6,643 nt of DNA from Candidatus Hodarchaeota archaeon (GTDB lineage Archaea; Asgardarchaeota; Heimdallarchaeia; Hodarchaeales; Hodarchaeaceae). The stretch lies in the NCBI GenBank assembly GCA_030589605.1, contig JAUUVJ010000232.1:1-6643 (forward strand), read 5' to 3'. Shown here one piece after another: positions 5,688-6,643 of the stretch; position 1 is the first letter of the stretch, and each line of letters starts with the position of its first letter. The position numbers and the translations under genes were made by a program. The notes under the pieces are model-generated. The model saw nothing but the letters and a program-made list of their open reading frames with translations. It was not told the origin of the DNA and did not search any database.

Positions 5688-6152
5688 ATGATAAAACAAA
5701 TACTTACAATCCTTGATGAGGGAGATCATATGACTGATGGATTAGGAATGATGGGAGGTTTTGGAGGAGGATGGTGGATGTGGATAATGATACTTGGGGG
5801 TATGTTAATAATTCCGTTCTTAGCTATCTGGATCTATCAAGATGCACAACGATTTGGTGAGAATGCTGCATTATGGGCACTCGTCGTTTTCTTTACGATG
5901 GGACTTGGAATTATTTTGTATGTCCTTGTACGTAATCCCAATCGTTCTAATCTATCAGTGAATCCTCAGCCAACTCCACCACGCTCCTCACAAACTATTT
6001 CGAGTAAAACGATAACATTTTCCCCCCCAACGCAAAATATTCCAAAAAATGAATGGGGAAATAAAGGAGGATTCTGTGAAAACTGTGGAGCTCAATTGGG
6101 AGGAAATGATAGCTATTGTCCTAAGTGTGGAACACCTGTAGGGAGTACTTAG
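5688..6152 (+). CDS. Two-helix membrane protein with Met/Gly-rich N-terminus and C-terminal zinc ribbon
   Basis: The protein has 154 residues. Residues 15-40 are rich in Met, Gly and Trp (MTDGLGMMGGFGGGWWMW). Helix 1 is about 29-49 and helix 2 about 59-81. The loop between reads WIYQDAQRFGENAALW, and helix 2 ends ILYVLVRN. This pattern (D-A-x-R-x-G-x-N-x-x-L-W ... Y-x-x-x-R) resembles a family of small membrane proteins with a phospholipase-D-N-terminal-like helical hairpin. Residues 85-125 are a Pro/Ser/Thr linker. A zinc ribbon follows: C130-x-x-C133 with G, then C144-x-x-C147-G, as in FCxNCG...YCxKCG ribbons. Both termini are probably cytoplasmic. Many such proteins are annotated only as zinc-ribbon domain proteins, and the function is unknown. 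The methionines could bind copper, but this is inference from the neighbours. A seven-C run (6022-6028) lies in the linker. The gene is probably in one transcript with 5486-5641. Confidence 0.88.
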   Translation: MIKQILTILDEGDHMTDGLGMMGGFGGGWWMWIMILGGMLIIPFLAIWIYQDAQRFGENAALWALVVFFTMGLGIILYVLVRNPNRSNLSVNPQPTPPRSSQTISSKTITFSPPTQNIPKNEWGNKGGFCENCGAQLGGNDSYCPKCGTPVGST

Positions 6153-6167
6153 ATCTAAAGTACCCCC
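6141..6167 (+). repeat. Strong hairpin spanning the stop codon of the zinc-ribbon gene
   Basis: GGGAGTACTT (6141-6150) pairs with AAGTACCCCC (6158-6167), giving nine of ten pairs with one A-C mismatch and a seven-base loop AGATCTA. The TAG stop (6150-6152) lies at the top of the stem. It is far more GC-rich than its surroundings. No T tract follows, so it is not a plain terminator; it could mark the 3' end by processing or protect the mRNA from decay. Confidence 0.5.
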
Positions 6168-6206
6168 TCTACGGTATTTCAAGATTCAAAAAGGAATAAA
6201 ATTACG

Positions 6207-6643
6207 ATGATTATAATGGACCCTTCCACAGAACAAATTAAAGTTGTTGATCTAAAGCTCTTGGGCCTAACTTCATCTCCAGAGGCTTAACCAATCGAAA
6301 ATAAGCTTTTGAAGATCAATGGGGTTCAAAAAGTATCAGTAAATCTCATGGAGTCAAAAGCAAGAGTAGAATACGATCCTAACAAAATAGTCATTGAAAC
6401 ATTAATAGAATCAGTAGAAGATATTGGTTTTGGAGCTTTAAATTGTGTCAAATCTCGTACTAATATCCAAGAATTTAGTTTTCGAGTTATAGGAATCTGT
6501 GGAAAATGCCTTGAAAGCTTTGTAGATATCATGATGAGAAAAAATAGAAAATGTGAAATTCTTTGATTCATTAGTTTATAACAATACATGAGTATTTTAC
6601 ATGGTATTAGGGCTTTAACCGTTGGTTAATTGACATGATCAAA
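6207..6643 (+). pseudogene. Decayed N-terminal HMA domains of a copper-type P1B ATPase (runs off the right edge)
   Basis: From ATG 6207 one frame reads as a heavy-metal-associated domain in order: IKVVDLKLLGLT, then IENKLLKINGVQKVSVNL, then ARVEYDP, then LIESVEDIGFGA. The wording GVxxVxVNLxxxxAxVxYDP is typical of HMA domains in CopA-like ATPases rather than free CopZ chaperones. At the metal loop, where relatives have G-M-T-C-x-x-C, this reads G-L-T-S-S-P-E; both cysteines are gone. A TAA follows at 6288-6290. The frame then continues into a second HMA-like unit with an intact C-G-K-C (FRVIGICGKCLESF, codons 6484-6525) and meets TGA 6564, TAA 6579, TAA 6627 and TGA 6636. Between these the frame still looks HMA-like (RALTVG before TAA 6627). 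No indel is needed. A shorter product from TTG 6309 to 6566 is possible but would lack the first strand and metal loop. The ATPase core would lie beyond the window. Confidence 0.68.

Noticed and set aside
5988..6182. 64-codon minus-strand ORF
   Set aside because: Antisense shadow of the zinc-ribbon gene's 3' half, with no domain.
6326..6589. 87-codon minus-strand ORF
   Set aside because: Antisense to the HMA-like frame, whose plus-strand translation clearly matches a known fold.
6207..6643. Stop codon recoding (e.g. pyrrolysine or selenocysteine) in the HMA frame
   Set aside because: Both TAA and TGA interrupt it, and TAG, TAA and TGA all end normal genes in this window; no insertion element is visible.

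Overview
The window reads as AT-rich archaeal DNA, most likely from an Asgard archaeon (Heimdallarchaeia- or Lokiarchaeia-like). This is inferred from the kind of surface proteins present, not from a marker gene. Two proteins have an N-terminal signal sequence, a beta-rich extracellular body and one C-terminal membrane helix followed by a basic tail. One of these carries an IPGF motif before the helix, like archaeal C-terminal sorting signals. The other carries a fibronectin-III-like module of a kind I associate with Asgard genomes. There is also a lipoprotein, frequent TTG start codons, purine-rich Shine-Dalgarno sites and T-tract ends. No rRNA, tRNA, CRISPR array or insertion sequence was seen.

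Left part (1-1480): the 5' part of a NUDIX-type hydrolase runs off the left edge on the minus strand. It is recognised by its Nudix_N-like helical domain and starts at TTG 233. It diverges from a 343-residue secreted lipoprotein on the plus strand (448-1479). Region 1480-1840 is mostly non-coding but holds a short protein-like open stretch that may be a gene remnant.

Middle (1818-4755): two minus-strand genes, probably one transcript, encode a small one-helix membrane protein with a charged coiled coil (3298-3786) and a 477-residue surface protein that looks like a beta-propeller (1818-3251). A 340-bp AT-rich divergent spacer with short repeats follows. Then comes a plus-strand 198-residue Fn3-like surface protein that starts at TTG and ends in a nine-T tract.

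Right part (4755-6643): about 730 bp without a convincing gene contains two adjacent hairpins, a 15-bp direct repeat and a doubtful small ORF. After it come three tandem plus-strand units. The first is a 51-residue cysteine-rich protein with two CxxCxC motifs. The second is a two-helix membrane protein with a Met/Gly-rich N-terminus and a C-terminal zinc ribbon. The third is a decayed reading frame resembling the N-terminal heavy-metal-associated (HMA) domains of a copper-type P-type ATPase. In it the first CxxC position reads SxxE, and five in-frame stops lie in one frame with no apparent indel.

The right part is the most interesting. It looks like a small metal-handling or thiol cluster in which the ATPase-like member is dead, while the two small neighbours remain intact with ribosome binding sites. 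The link between them is inferred from position and residue content only.
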